Assembly: GCF_000422945.1 (NCBI RefSeq)
Contig: NZ_AUHA01000002.1
Span: forward strand, 620,001-684,000
Direction: 5' to 3'
DNA length: 64,000 nt
Source: Daejeonella oryzae DSM 19973
GTDB lineage: Bacteria > Bacteroidota > Bacteroidia > Sphingobacteriales > Sphingobacteriaceae
Shown here piece after piece: positions 1 through 9,021 of the stretch; positions within the stretch are counted from its first letter, which is position 1, and each line of letters starts with the position of its first letter. Under the pieces are notes generated by a model. That model saw only the letters and a program-made list of their open reading frames with translations. It did no database searches and had not been told where the DNA came from. The position numbers were made by a program, and so were the translations under genes.

Positions 1-1
1 T

Positions 2-661
2 AAACTCCTTGGCGGATATAATGTGTTTTTCAACGCTTTTAGAAAACTAAAAATCAGCAATGGTATGATCATCAGCGATTGGGGTTGCGGTGGTGGCGAT
101 TCATTAAGAGTTATTGCGAAATGGGCCCGATCTAAAAACCTGAAGCTGAAATTAGTGGGAGTTGACGCTACAGAATCGGCCATAGAATATGCACGGGCCA
201 AATCAAAAGATTATCCCGAAATTTCTTATATCCTGGCGGATGTAATGAGTGCAAAATTATATACAAACCAATTCGACATAGTTATATCAAGCCTGTTTAC
301 ACATCATTTTGAGGATAAAAGTTGGGTAAAACTCATTCAAAAAATGGCCGATTGCGCAAGTGCCTGCGTGGTTATAAACGATCTGCACAGGCACTGGTTT
401 GCGTATCATTCAATCGGTTTATTAACTTCCGCTTTTTCCCGATCAGAAATGGTGAAGCACGATTCTAAGCTATCTGTTCTAAGAAGTTTTAAACGCACAG
501 AAATTGAAGAAATGTTGCGAAAAGGAAATTTTGACAGCTATTCTATAAAATGGAAATGGGCTTTCAGGTGGCAGGTTTGTATCGATTCAAGTTCTTTTAA
601 AAACAGATTAGCGGAATTTAAGCCCAGAGAACAATTAATGCCTTTAATGATGGCTGAATAA
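2..661 (+). CDS. Class I SAM-dependent methyltransferase, 5' end outside the window
   Basis: The frame is open from base 2 and reads KLLGGYNV before the first possible in-window start (GTG at 23), so the true start lies upstream and this is the C-terminal part of a longer protein. The SAM-binding motif I is visible as DWGCGGGDS, followed by an acidic strand end (VGVDAT) and a motif IV-like segment (DIVISSLFTHHF). The stop overlaps the ATG of the next gene by one base (TAATG), so the two are probably translationally coupled. Methyltransferases of this type sit beside FAD oxidoreductases and type III polyketide synthases in Bacteroidota, so a role in methylating a polyketide or lipid-like product is an inference. 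The substrate is unknown. Confidence 0.8.
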   Translation, partial: KLLGGYNVFFNAFRKLKISNGMIISDWGCGGGDSLRVIAKWARSKNLKLKLVGVDATESAIEYARAKSKDYPEISYILADVMSAKLYTNQFDIVISSLFTHHFEDKSWVKLIQKMADCASACVVINDLHRHWFAYHSIGLLTSAFSRSEMVKHDSKLSVLRSFKRTEIEEMLRKGNFDSYSIKWKWAFRWQVCIDSSSFKNRLAEFKPREQLMPLMMAE

Positions 662-1779
662 TGAAAAATGCAATCATTATTGGCGGAGGTTTAGCCGGTT
701 TAACCTGTTCCATCCTTTTACAAAGCAAGGGCTATCAGGTTACCCTGATCGAAAAGAAGAAATATCCTTTTCATCGCGTTTGCGGCGAATATATTTCTAA
801 TGAGGTTCTTCCATTTTTAGAATCCTTAAATATCCGGGTTTCTGAGCTTAACCCCGCCCGACTCATCCATCTTTCCGTTACTTCGGTTTCAGGAAAAATC
901 ATGGAAACTCCGCTCCCGCTGGGTGGTTTTGGTTTAAGCCGGTACAAATTTGATTTTTTATTATTTGAGCATGCTCAGAAACTGGGAGTGCAATTCATAT
1001 TTGAAAAAGTTATTGATATCAACTTTACCGAAAACACCTTTAAAATATCTTTATCAAACAATCAAATTTTAGAATCCGCTATCGCGATAGCTGCTTATGG
1101 TAAGCGGTCAAATCTGGACCAAAAACTTAAGCGCCAATTTTTTTACCGCCGAAGTCCATATTTGGGAGTAAAATATCATATTAAAACAGACCTGGCCAAC
1201 AACCTGATCAGGCTGGATAATTTTACAGGCGGATATTGTGGAGTTTGCAAAATTGAAGACGACAAATACAGTCTTTGCTACCTTTCTGAAACGGCCAATC
1301 TAAAAAAGTATTCAGGAATTAGTGAAATGGAAGAGCAGATACTTTTTAAAAATCCGCACCTGAAATATCTTTTTAACAATTCTGAATTTATTTTTGAAAA
1401 GCCCGAAGTAATAAATGAAATTTCTTTTGAACGCAAAACTTTGGTTGAAGATCATTTACTTTTTTGTGGAGATGCAGCCGGAATGATAACTCCGCTTTGC
1501 GGAAACGGAATGGCTATCGCCATTCACTCCGGAAAAATTTTGGCAGAAAGTATTCTTTCCTATACCCACAAAAACTCCGGTTTAAACCGCTTGCTTCTGG
1601 AAAAAGAATATATATACCGATGGGAGAAAGAGTTTTCGATACGATTAAAAAGCGGCAGATTAATCCAGAAATTGTTCGGTAATAAACATGTATCTAATCT
1701 TTCGGTTAGCGCTTTAAAATCATTCCCCTCAGTGACCCGATTTTTGGTTAAAAAAACCCATGGCAAAGCGTTTATATAG
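661..1779 (+). CDS. FAD-dependent oxidoreductase, geranylgeranyl reductase-like
   Basis: A 372-residue flavoprotein. The N-terminal Rossmann dinucleotide motif GGGLAGL is followed by an acidic strand end (LIEKKK) and the segment RVCGEYIS, typical of the geranylgeranyl reductase/aromatic hydroxylase group. The second FAD motif (GDAAGMITPLCGNGM) lies near residue 275. It is coupled to the preceding methyltransferase by a one-base overlap. In Bacteroidota this pair usually follows a type III polyketide synthase, and the enzyme is thought to hydroxylate or reduce the polyketide or isoprenoid product. The exact reaction cannot be read from sequence. Confidence 0.82.
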   Translation: MKNAIIIGGGLAGLTCSILLQSKGYQVTLIEKKKYPFHRVCGEYISNEVLPFLESLNIRVSELNPARLIHLSVTSVSGKIMETPLPLGGFGLSRYKFDFLLFEHAQKLGVQFIFEKVIDINFTENTFKISLSNNQILESAIAIAAYGKRSNLDQKLKRQFFYRRSPYLGVKYHIKTDLANNLIRLDNFTGGYCGVCKIEDDKYSLCYLSETANLKKYSGISEMEEQILFKNPHLKYLFNNSEFIFEKPEVINEISFERKTLVEDHLLFCGDAAGMITPLCGNGMAIAIHSGKILAESILSYTHKNSGLNRLLLEKEYIYRWEKEFSIRLKSGRLIQKLFGNKHVSNLSVSALKSFPSVTRFLVKKTHGKAFI

Positions 1780-1791
1780 TAAATTGCATTC

Positions 1792-2820
1792 ATGAAATTA
1801 CGCGTTTTAGTCTTCTTAAATTCCCTTGCGGTCGCTTTAAGCCTTTCTATAATAAATTATTATTTCCAGCAAAATCTGTTGGATATGCTTATAACATTCG
1901 GCATTTCATTGGTTACCAGCTTTGTAGTATTTTATTATCTGATTGAAAAATTCGTATACAGCAAAATTAAACTGATCTACAAACTGATTCATAGCTTAAA
2001 ATTAGGGGAAGACCTGAAAGATGCCTTAGGAGAATATGTAAGTTCTGATCCTATAAATGATGTAGAGCAGGAGGTAAAAGAATGGGCAAAGGATAAAAAA
2101 ACAGAGATTGATGCCTTGCGGAAGCAGGAAAAGTTTAGACGGGAATTTTTATCAAATATTTCGCATGAATTTAAAACGCCGTTATTTGCCATACAGGGAT
2201 ATGTAGAAGCATTGCAGGACGGAGAGATTGATGATCCGGAAATGTCTCAAAAGTTTTTAGCCAAAGTTGCCAGAAATGCCGAGCGTCTTACGTTTCTTAT
2301 AAAAGATCTGGATGCTATTTCTAAACTCGAAACTGGCGATTTACCCATCAATTATGAAAAGTTTGATATGACCAAACTGATCAAAGAAGTGATAGAGTCG
2401 ATGGAATTAAAGGCTAAAAAAAATAACATCAGCCTGATTTTTAAAAGTAAATATGATTATCCAACCTGGGTTAATGCCGACCGTGAAAAAATAAGGCAGG
2501 TGCTGGTAAACCTGATTGACAATTCTTTTAAATATGGTAAAGAAAACGGCCAAACTGCTATCAGTGTTTTCTCTTTGTATGAAGAAATTTTAGTTGAAGT
2601 AACAGATAATGGAATTGGCATTGAGGAAAAAAATCTGCCTCGGTTGTTCGAACGGTTTTTCCGTACAGATAAAAGCCGATCCAGAGAAATTGGCGGATCA
2701 GGCCTAGGACTGGCGATTGTAAAACATATTATTGAAGCGCATCGTCAAACGATAAACGTTCGGAGTACCGAAGGTTTAGGTTCTACTTTCGGGTTCACGC
2801 TTGAAAAATATAAGGAATAA
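1792..2820 (+). CDS. phoR: PhoR-like sensor histidine kinase
   Basis: A 342-residue membrane histidine kinase. Two transmembrane helices (about residues 4-23 and 32-50) enclose almost no periplasmic sensor domain. A short linker leads to the HisKA box with phospho-acceptor His125 in SNISHEFKTP. The ATPase domain has an N box (VNLIDNSFKYG), a G1 box (DNGIGI) and a G2 box (GGSGLGLAIV). The gene converges with phoU at the end of the pst operon, which supports phosphate sensing. PhoR kinases often lack a large sensor domain and take their signal from PstSCAB-PhoU. No response regulator is adjacent, so its partner must be elsewhere. The symbol rests on context and overall form. Confidence 0.72.
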   Translation: MKLRVLVFLNSLAVALSLSIINYYFQQNLLDMLITFGISLVTSFVVFYYLIEKFVYSKIKLIYKLIHSLKLGEDLKDALGEYVSSDPINDVEQEVKEWAKDKKTEIDALRKQEKFRREFLSNISHEFKTPLFAIQGYVEALQDGEIDDPEMSQKFLAKVARNAERLTFLIKDLDAISKLETGDLPINYEKFDMTKLIKEVIESMELKAKKNNISLIFKSKYDYPTWVNADREKIRQVLVNLIDNSFKYGKENGQTAISVFSLYEEILVEVTDNGIGIEEKNLPRLFERFFRTDKSRSREIGGSGLGLAIVKHIIEAHRQTINVRSTEGLGSTFGFTLEKYKE

Positions 2821-2855
2821 TTAATCGGGAAAGTTAAAACGAAATCAACTTGCCT

Positions 2856-3530
2856 CTACTTCTTTTCCTGTTTTTTGGGAGTATGCTTTAACACCTTGGC
2901 TTCGATATAAAAAATGATTTCTTCGGCGATGTTTTTAATCTGGTCGCCTACCCGCTCCAGTTTTAAAATAATGGCCATCATGTAAAATGCCTGTTCTAAA
3001 TCTTCGGGATGTTTTTGCACGTGTTCTGTTAAGCTTTTAATGGCGTTCTTATTAATTTCATCTAAAAACTCATCCTGCTTAAATACCTTTCTTGATATTT
3101 GGGTATCCTCCTTTTCAAAGGCATCCTTTACCTCATGAAGCATTAACAAACATGTTTTGAACATCGGCATAATCGAAGCTCTTTCAATTATACGTTCATC
3201 AAAATTTTTATCGTACCGGATCACAAATTTTGCAATACCGGAGGCAATATCTCCTATCCGTTCGAGATTCGAATTAATTTTCAAAACTGCAAGCACAAGC
3301 CGTAAATCTATAGCCAGAGGATTATATAAAGCCAATAGGTTTTCGCAGTCCCTGTCCAGCTTTAATTCGAATGAATTAACATGATCTTCTATTACAATCA
3401 CTTCCCTGGAGAGATCTTTATCAAAATCCAACATGGCCTCCTGGCTTTTTGATACCTGACGGATAAGCAGGTTAAACATTTTAACTGTCTCTGCTTTTAA
3501 CTGATTGATTTGGGTTTCTATCGGACTCAT
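2856..3530 (-). CDS. phoU: Phosphate signalling complex protein PhoU
   Basis: A 224-residue cytoplasmic helical protein made of two tandem PhoU three-helix bundles. Each has the metal-binding style of motif seen in the family (ERIGDIASGIAKF in the first repeat, ERVGDQIKNIAEEI in the second). PhoU links the Pst transporter to the PhoR kinase and represses the phosphate regulon when phosphate is plentiful. It is the last gene of a pstS-pstC-pstA-pstB-phoU run, 40 bases after pstB. Length and position are normal for the family. Confidence 0.95.
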   Translation of the reverse strand: MSPIETQINQLKAETVKMFNLLIRQVSKSQEAMLDFDKDLSREVIVIEDHVNSFELKLDRDCENLLALYNPLAIDLRLVLAVLKINSNLERIGDIASGIAKFVIRYDKNFDERIIERASIMPMFKTCLLMLHEVKDAFEKEDTQISRKVFKQDEFLDEINKNAIKSLTEHVQKHPEDLEQAFYMMAIILKLERVGDQIKNIAEEIIFYIEAKVLKHTPKKQEKK

Positions 3531-3570
3531 GATGTAATTTACTTAGATATTAAACAAGAATGACAGCAAA

Positions 3571-4323
3571 TCAACCGAACCTTCCGGTGACATAGCTTTG
3601 TGTTTTGTCATGCTTAGGACTTGTGAAAATTATTGAGGTTTCGTCATATTCTATTAGTTCTCCCATATAAAAGAATGCAGTATTATCACTAATTCTGCCC
3701 GCCTGCTGCATATTATGGGTTACAATCACAATGCTGTATTTTTCTTTAAGCTGCAGGATAAGCTCTTCTATTTTTGCTGTTGAAATGGGATCAAGAGAAG
3801 ATGCCGGCTCATCCATCAGAATTATGGATGGTTCTACAGCTAATGCCCGGGCAATACACAAACGCTGCTGCTGACCGCCTGATAATGCTAAAGCTGATTT
3901 TTTTAAGCTGTCTTTTACTTCATCCCACAAAACCGCCTGCCTCAGAGAACGCTCTGCAATTTCATTTAATTTCTTTTTGTCCTTCTCGCCCCGAATGGTC
4001 AGACCATAAACTACATTTTCGAAAATGGTTTTTGGAAAAGGATTGGGTTTTTGAAAAACCATTCCCACCTGCTTGCGCAGATCCTCTACCCGAACTTGTT
4101 TATTATAGATTTCATTCCCTTCGATGATTATTTCGCCCTCTTTACGGAATCCGTCGATATAATCGTTCATGCGATTGAACATTCTCAAAAACGTAGATTT
4201 ACCGCAGCCCGAGGGTCCGATAAATGCTGTAATTGTATGCGGCTTAATTTGTAAATTAATGTTTTTCAGTACATGATTAGTACCGTAATAAGCATTAATT
4301 CCATTGGCTTCGAGTATGTGCAT
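3571..4323 (-). CDS. pstB: Phosphate ABC transporter ATP-binding protein
   Basis: A 250-residue ABC ATPase that powers high-affinity phosphate import with PstC and PstA. It contains Walker A (GPSGCGKST), the Q-loop ([11 protein letters not shown], a PstB hallmark), the signature LSGGQQQR and Walker B ([13 protein letters not shown]) with the H-loop (VTHNMQQA). Length is exactly that expected. It lies 13 bases downstream of pstA and just upstream of phoU. Confidence 0.97.
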   Translation of the reverse strand: MHILEANGINAYYGTNHVLKNINLQIKPHTITAFIGPSGCGKSTFLRMFNRMNDYIDGFRKEGEIIIEGNEIYNKQVRVEDLRKQVGMVFQKPNPFPKTIFENVVYGLTIRGEKDKKKLNEIAERSLRQAVLWDEVKDSLKKSALALSGGQQQRLCIARALAVEPSIILMDEPASSLDPISTAKIEELILQLKEKYSIVIVTHNMQQAGRISDNTAFFYMGELIEYDETSIIFTSPKHDKTQSYVTGRFG

Positions 4324-4336
4324 CCTGTTTATTTTA

Positions 4337-5197
4337 TTACCATCTGATTTTTTTCTGCCACCTGTTTCGCAGGTAAACCGCTATTCCATTCATCACAAAT
4401 GTTATAGCAAGCAAAATTATAATTGCGGCCGCTGCATTAATTGCAAAGCCTTTTTGCGGTCTTGAAATCCAGTTAAAAATTTGCATCGGGAGGACCGAAA
4501 ATTCATCCATGGGAGATTCTGGGGTAAACGGAACGTATGCAAGGGCGCCAATTACAATTAAAGGCGCTGTTTCACCAATAGCTCTTGAGATTGCTAGTAT
4601 AATTCCTGTTAAGATTCCACCCGCTGCAGCAGGCAACGTAATCTGCCTGATAGTTTGCCATTTCGTAGCTCCCATTCCAAAAGATGCTTCTTTAATAGAT
4701 TTGGGAACAGTTTTAATTGCTTCTCTGGTTGCCACAATGATGATCGGCAAAATAAGCAATGAAAGCGTTAATGCGCCAGCTATTAAACTGTTTCCCAAAT
4801 GCATAATCCTGACAAATATTTCGAGTCCCAGTAAGCCGTAAATGATGGAAGGTATCCCGGCAAGGTTAGAAATATTAATTTCCAGAAGGTTTGCCATGCG
4901 GCTTTTCTTACCGTATTCTTCCAGGTAAATACCTGCGGAAATACCGATGGGAATAGCAATTATGGCGGTTAAGATCAAAATCCAGATAGTTCCTACAAAA
5001 GCAGTTAAAATTCCGGCCCGTTCAGGTATCCTTGATGGAAGTGAGCTTAGAAATGCCCAATCGATCCTGCCGATTCCTTTTATGAGGATATCAATCAGAA
5101 AAATTGCCAAAACAATAATTCCAAACAAAGTACAAAACAGACCGATATATTTAAAGGCTCTGTCTTTAATCCGGTTTATTCTCGTGGCGTTACTCAT
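4337..5197 (-). CDS. pstA: Phosphate ABC transporter permease PstA
   Basis: A 286-residue inner-membrane permease with about six transmembrane helices. The EAA loop that contacts PstB is seen as [20 protein letters not shown]. The conserved [17 protein letters not shown] segment follows it. The start overlaps the end of pstC by eight bases, indicating translational coupling of the two channel subunits. Confidence 0.95.
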   Translation of the reverse strand: MSNATRINRIKDRAFKYIGLFCTLFGIIVLAIFLIDILIKGIGRIDWAFLSSLPSRIPERAGILTAFVGTIWILILTAIIAIPIGISAGIYLEEYGKKSRMANLLEINISNLAGIPSIIYGLLGLEIFVRIMHLGNSLIAGALTLSLLILPIIIVATREAIKTVPKSIKEASFGMGATKWQTIRQITLPAAAGGILTGIILAISRAIGETAPLIVIGALAYVPFTPESPMDEFSVLPMQIFNWISRPQKGFAINAAAAIIILLAITFVMNGIAVYLRNRWQKKIRW

Positions 5198-6065
5198 ACT
5201 TTTCCTGGAATTTCTTTTTAATCCAATAGCTAACCGAATTTAATGTAAATGTAAATATGAACAAGGTTATGCCTGCTGCAAATATGGTTTGATATTCAAT
5301 GGATCCCTGCGGAACATCTCCCAAACTTACCTGTACAATGTAGGTAGTAATGGTTTCAATAGGCACCAAGGGATTTGCTGTTAAGCGTGGCTGCTGACCC
5401 GCTGCAATTGCTACAATCATGGTTTCTCCGATAGCTCTGGAGATTGCCAGAATTACCGAGACCACAATACCGGATGTTGCTGCCGGAACCATTACCTTAA
5501 AAGCTGTTTGGAAACGTGTTGCACCCATTCCATACGATGCTTCCTTTAAAGATTTGGGTATGGCATATAAAGCATCCTCACTTAAAGAAGAAATGAGTGG
5601 AATAATCATAATTCCCATAACCAAACCTGCTGAAAGTGAGTTAAATCCTGCTAAACCCGGAATAAAGCTTTGAAGAAACGGAGTGACTACCTGTAAAGCA
5701 AAAAATCCATAAACTACTGTTGGTACTGCTGCGAGTAATTCTAAAATAGGTTTTATTGTCTTTCTAAAACCCGGATAGGCATATTCATTAAGATATACTG
5801 CAATTGTTAATCCGATAGGTAATGCGAACAGAACTGCTATAAAAGTGGTGAGTAAAGTGCCGGCTACCAGTGGAAGAATTCCGAAATGTTTTTCGTCAAA
5901 AAGCGGAGTCCATTGTGTGTCGGTCAAAAAATCGATTATGGATACTTTGCCGAAAAACGAAAAAGCCTCCACTAACAACACCCAAAGAATACCTACAGTG
6001 GTAAGTATTGTTATTAGAGCGCTTAGCCCTAAACCAAACTCAATTACTTTTTCTTTCGTTTTCAA
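5190..6065 (-). CDS. pstC: Phosphate ABC transporter permease PstC
   Basis: A 291-residue membrane subunit paired with PstA. An EAA loop is visible ([20 protein letters not shown]), followed by [17 protein letters not shown], the PstC version of the conserved cytoplasmic loop. Its start lies 26 bases inside the 3' end of the substrate-binding protein gene, and its end overlaps pstA, so pstS, pstC and pstA form one tightly packed cistron series. Confidence 0.95.
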   Translation of the reverse strand: MKTKEKVIEFGLGLSALITILTTVGILWVLLVEAFSFFGKVSIIDFLTDTQWTPLFDEKHFGILPLVAGTLLTTFIAVLFALPIGLTIAVYLNEYAYPGFRKTIKPILELLAAVPTVVYGFFALQVVTPFLQSFIPGLAGFNSLSAGLVMGIMIIPLISSLSEDALYAIPKSLKEASYGMGATRFQTAFKVMVPAATSGIVVSVILAISRAIGETMIVAIAAGQQPRLTANPLVPIETITTYIVQVSLGDVPQGSIEYQTIFAAGITLFIFTFTLNSVSYWIKKKFQEKYE

Positions 6066-7038
6066 GTGAGTCAGCTTTAATATTAGAATACTTTAAACAG
6101 AAATCAAAAAAACGCTTTTTATCTTCCTCCGTATCTTTTGGTGTCAGGGCAATATATCCTACTTCACGGGCCAGTGTTTTGGTATTGTCCAGATAATAAT
6201 TCACAAAGATGCGGACATCTTCCCGCTTTACAGATTCACTGCTTACATATATAAATAGGGGCCTGGCCAAAGGAGCGTAGGTTTTATTCATAACTGTTTC
6301 TACCGATGGCAATATGGGTCCCTGTCCATTATCCTCTGTTTCATCATCTATTGGCACTAATTTTAATTTATCTCTGTTCTCTTCAAAATAGGCAAAGCCA
6401 AAAAATCCCAATGCCAGTTTATCTGTAGAAATGCCCTGTACCAGTACATTATCGTCTTCGCTGGCTGTAAAATCACCTCTGCTCGAATGACTTTTTCCAA
6501 CTATTGCTTCCGTAAAATAATCATATGTTCCCGACTCTACACCGGCACCATACAAGTGAATTTCTTCATCCGGCCATTCGGGCCGGATTTGATTCCAGCG
6601 CATGATTTTTCCCTGCGCCTCTGGCTCCCATATTTTTTTTAACTCGGCTACGGTGAGATAATCCACCCAGGTATTTTTAGGATTAACAACTACAGATAAT
6701 CCGTCATAAGCTGCTATGAGGTCAACAAAATCAATGTTATTTTTTTTACTGGATTCGATTTCAGTATCCTTTATTGGACGGGATGCATTACTAATATCTA
6801 TTTCGCCACGACTGAATTTCTTAAACCCACCACCTGTTCCGGATAATCCGACAGAAACCCGTATCCGCGGATATATTTTATTAAACTCTTCCGCAACCGC
6901 TTCGGTTATGGGGAAAACAGTGCTGGAACCGTCAATTTTTATCTTCCCCCGTTTGTCACTTTTTTCATCAAAGCGATTACTATCCAAACAGGAGCTCAGT
7001 AAAAAGATTAATAATATATATATACAGCTCTTATTCAT
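6040..7038 (-). CDS. pstS: Phosphate-binding lipoprotein PstS
   Basis: A 332-residue periplasmic binding protein. The N-terminus has a lipoprotein signal ending at LLSSC (Cys17), so it should be membrane-anchored rather than free in the periplasm. Phosphate-binding segments are recognisable: [13 protein letters not shown] near residue 38 and [11 protein letters not shown] with SNASRPI further on. It is the first gene of the pst operon and follows a promoter region with Pho-box-like repeats. The 3' end overlaps pstC by 26 bases, an unusually long overlap. Confidence 0.93.
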   Translation of the reverse strand: MNKSCIYILLIFLLSSCLDSNRFDEKSDKRGKIKIDGSSTVFPITEAVAEEFNKIYPRIRVSVGLSGTGGGFKKFSRGEIDISNASRPIKDTEIESSKKNNIDFVDLIAAYDGLSVVVNPKNTWVDYLTVAELKKIWEPEAQGKIMRWNQIRPEWPDEEIHLYGAGVESGTYDYFTEAIVGKSHSSRGDFTASEDDNVLVQGISTDKLALGFFGFAYFEENRDKLKLVPIDDETEDNGQGPILPSVETVMNKTYAPLARPLFIYVSSESVKREDVRIFVNYYLDNTKTLAREVGYIALTPKDTEEDKKRFFDFCLKYSNIKADSLENERKSN

Positions 7039-7051
7039 ATTTCAGAAAAAA

Positions 7052-7097
7052 CAAAATTAAGTAAAACTAAGAGCGTGAAGGTTAAATTAATATTAAG
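7052..7097 (-). promoter_or_regulatory. Predicted Pho-box and -7 element driving pstSCAB-phoU
   Basis: Read on the minus strand, CTTAATAT (7097-7090) and TTTAACCT (7086-7079) form two imperfect 8-mers at exact 11-base spacing. This is the geometry of PhoB/PhoP boxes and is close to the cyanobacterial CTTAACCT type. A TAATTTTG (7059-7052) matching the Bacteroidota -7 consensus TAnnTTTG lies downstream, placing the transcript start about 14 bases before the pstS ATG side of the gap. Binding is inferred, not shown. Confidence 0.5.
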
Positions 7098-7215
7098 AAT
7101 ATATTACCTCTGAATGAATTATAAATCAATGGATTACCTTTAAACAGCTTTTAAAGCTCCGTCAAAAGATTATTGAAATTATGGAAAGAAAAAATAAAAC
7201 ACAAATACTTAAACA

Positions 7216-7250
7216 CTTAACATTAACTTAACATTGAGATAGTAGCTTTG
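7216..7250 (+). promoter_or_regulatory. Predicted Pho-box and -7 element driving the DUF47-PiT operon
   Basis: Two near-identical 11-mers, CTTAACATTAA (7216-7226) and CTTAACATTGA (7227-7237), lie in direct tandem. Nine bases after the second TTAACA comes TAGCTTTG (7243-7250), a full match to the Bacteroidota -7 element TAnnTTTG. The repeats occupy the place where a -33 box would be, as in activator-dependent Pho promoters. The gene starts at 7270. Confidence 0.55.
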
Positions 7251-7269
7251 CGGCTCATTGTAAATTATC

Positions 7270-7917
7270 ATGTCTGTAAATAATATTTTTCAATACTTCA
7301 TTCCAAAGGATAAAAAATTCTTTCCGCTGTTTGAGCAGGATAGTGCAAACCTTATAAAACTGGGAGAAAAATTAGTAGAAGCTGTTAATACCGAAGATCT
7401 TACCCGCCGCGAAGAATTATTTAAAGAAATAGAAGCTTTGGAGCATATTGGAGATGAAATTACACACCAGATTCACCTTGAACTGAGCAAAAATTTTATT
7501 ACGCCTTTTGATCGCGAAGACATTCACCGTTTAGCAAGTGCAATTGATGATATTGCTGATTACATTCATGGTTCTGCCAGCCGGATGAACCTGTACAATG
7601 TTACCTTGATTACCGAGCCGATAAAGGAGCTTTCTAATTTAATTCTTCAAGGTTGTCAGGAGCTTGATAAAGCGATCCGCGAACTTCGTAATCTGAAAAA
7701 TATCCGCACCATTGCCGATTCATGCGTTCGCATTAACAGTATTGAAAATCAGGCTGATTATGTTTTTGATAAAGCCGTGGGACAATTATTTGATAATGAA
7801 AAAGATGCTGTTAACCTGATCAAATACAAAGAAGTTCTTTCTGCACTGGAAACAGCAACCGATATGTGTGAAGATGCAGCCAACGTATTAGAATCCATTT
7901 TGGTTAAACACGCATAA
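7270..7917 (+). CDS. DUF47 family PhoU-like accessory protein of a PiT phosphate transporter
   Basis: A 215-residue helical cytoplasmic protein related to PhoU. Segments such as EALEHIGDEITHQIHLEL and AIDDIADYIHGSASRM resemble the PhoU metal-binding repeats. DUF47 proteins are nearly always encoded beside a PiT-family transporter and are thought to modulate it. The PiT gene follows after 16 bases. The start ATG is 20 bases after a predicted -7 element. Confidence 0.9.
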   Translation: MSVNNIFQYFIPKDKKFFPLFEQDSANLIKLGEKLVEAVNTEDLTRREELFKEIEALEHIGDEITHQIHLELSKNFITPFDREDIHRLASAIDDIADYIHGSASRMNLYNVTLITEPIKELSNLILQGCQELDKAIRELRNLKNIRTIADSCVRINSIENQADYVFDKAVGQLFDNEKDAVNLIKYKEVLSALETATDMCEDAANVLESILVKHA

Positions 7918-7933
7918 TTAATACCCGCCAAAC

Positions 7934-8944
7934 ATGGTTACAACTCTTCTGATAACTGTCATTATACTGGCAGTTGTTTTCGATTATATTAACGGGTTTC
8001 ATGATGCAGCAAATTCCATTGCTACCATTGTGTCTACCAAGGTATTATCGCCCTTTCATGCAGTATTGTGGGCCGCAATTTTCAATTTTGCTGCTTACTT
8101 TTATTTTACTGACCATAAAGTTGCCAATACAGTTGCTAAAACAGTTTCGGAAAACTTTATCACCTTAGAAGTAATTCTGGCAGGATTGATCGCTGCAATT
8201 TCCTGGAACCTATTTACCTGGTATTACGGAATCCCATCCAGCTCTTCTCATACCCTTATAGGAGGATTTGCCGGTGCCGGCTTAGCCAATGCCTTATTCT
8301 CTGGCGGTACGCTATCCGAAGCACTAAATTACGGACCACTTTTAAAGGTTATTCTGTTTATAGTACTTGCACCAGTAATTGGAATGATCATTTCTTCGAT
8401 TACAACGCTGCTTATTATAAATATCTCTAAAAATTCAAAGCCATCTACTGCCGAGAAATGGTTTAAAAGATTACAGTTGCTTTCTTCTGCTGCATTGAGT
8501 TTTACGCATGGTGGTAATGACGCTCAAAAAGTAATGGGAATTATTTATGTAGCCCTGGTTGCTTCTAATGTATTAACTCAGGGGGCCGAAATGCCGGAGT
8601 GGATACCTCTGATTTGTTATACTGCTATTTCGGTAGGTACGCTGACAGGTGGCTGGAGAATTGTAAAAACAATGGGCTCAAAAATTACAAAGGTTACTCC
8701 TTTAGAAGGTGTTGGAGCAGAAACTGCCGGAGCCATTACTTTAGGAATTACCGAGCATTTTGGAATTCCGGTTTCAACCACACACACTATTACCGGATCT
8801 ATTATTGGTGTTGGTTTAGTTAAAAGAGTATCAGCAGTTCGCTGGGGAGTCACAGTAAGCCTTATCTGGGCATGGGTATTAACTATTCCTGTTTCAGGAA
8901 TTTTAGCGGCTCTTCTCTTTTCAATAATCCACTACATATTCTAA
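7934..8944 (+). CDS. pit: Inorganic phosphate transporter, PiT family
   Basis: A 336-residue polytopic membrane protein of the PiT (low-affinity, ion-coupled phosphate) family. The two inverted signature repeats are seen as NGFHDAANSIATIVST near residue 14 and FTHGGNDAQKVMGI near residue 190. A second internal pair, IPSSSSHTLIGG and IPVSTTHTITGS, is also present. Cotranscribed with the DUF47 gene. Together with the divergent pst operon the cell has both high- and low-affinity phosphate uptake side by side. Confidence 0.93.
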   Translation: MVTTLLITVIILAVVFDYINGFHDAANSIATIVSTKVLSPFHAVLWAAIFNFAAYFYFTDHKVANTVAKTVSENFITLEVILAGLIAAISWNLFTWYYGIPSSSSHTLIGGFAGAGLANALFSGGTLSEALNYGPLLKVILFIVLAPVIGMIISSITTLLIINISKNSKPSTAEKWFKRLQLLSSAALSFTHGGNDAQKVMGIIYVALVASNVLTQGAEMPEWIPLICYTAISVGTLTGGWRIVKTMGSKITKVTPLEGVGAETAGAITLGITEHFGIPVSTTHTITGSIIGVGLVKRVSAVRWGVTVSLIWAWVLTIPVSGILAALLFSIIHYIF

Positions 8945-8964
8945 ACTGGAGAATATATCTTATC

Positions 8965-8999
8965 AAAAATCCGGACAGTTTTAGCTATCCGGATTTTTT
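8965..8999. terminator. Bidirectional intrinsic terminator
   Basis: A perfect 11-bp inverted repeat AAAAATCCGGA (8965-8975) and TCCGGATTTTT (8988-8998) with a 12-base loop. The A and T runs flanking the GC core serve both the PiT gene and the convergent DUF6503 gene. Confidence 0.9.
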
Positions 9000-9021
9000 G
9001 GTTTATGAGGAATTTTAAACT

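Noticed and set aside
3774-4127. 117-codon frame opposite pstB
   Set aside because: Fully antisense to a strongly conserved ATPase gene; composition follows the reverse of its codons.
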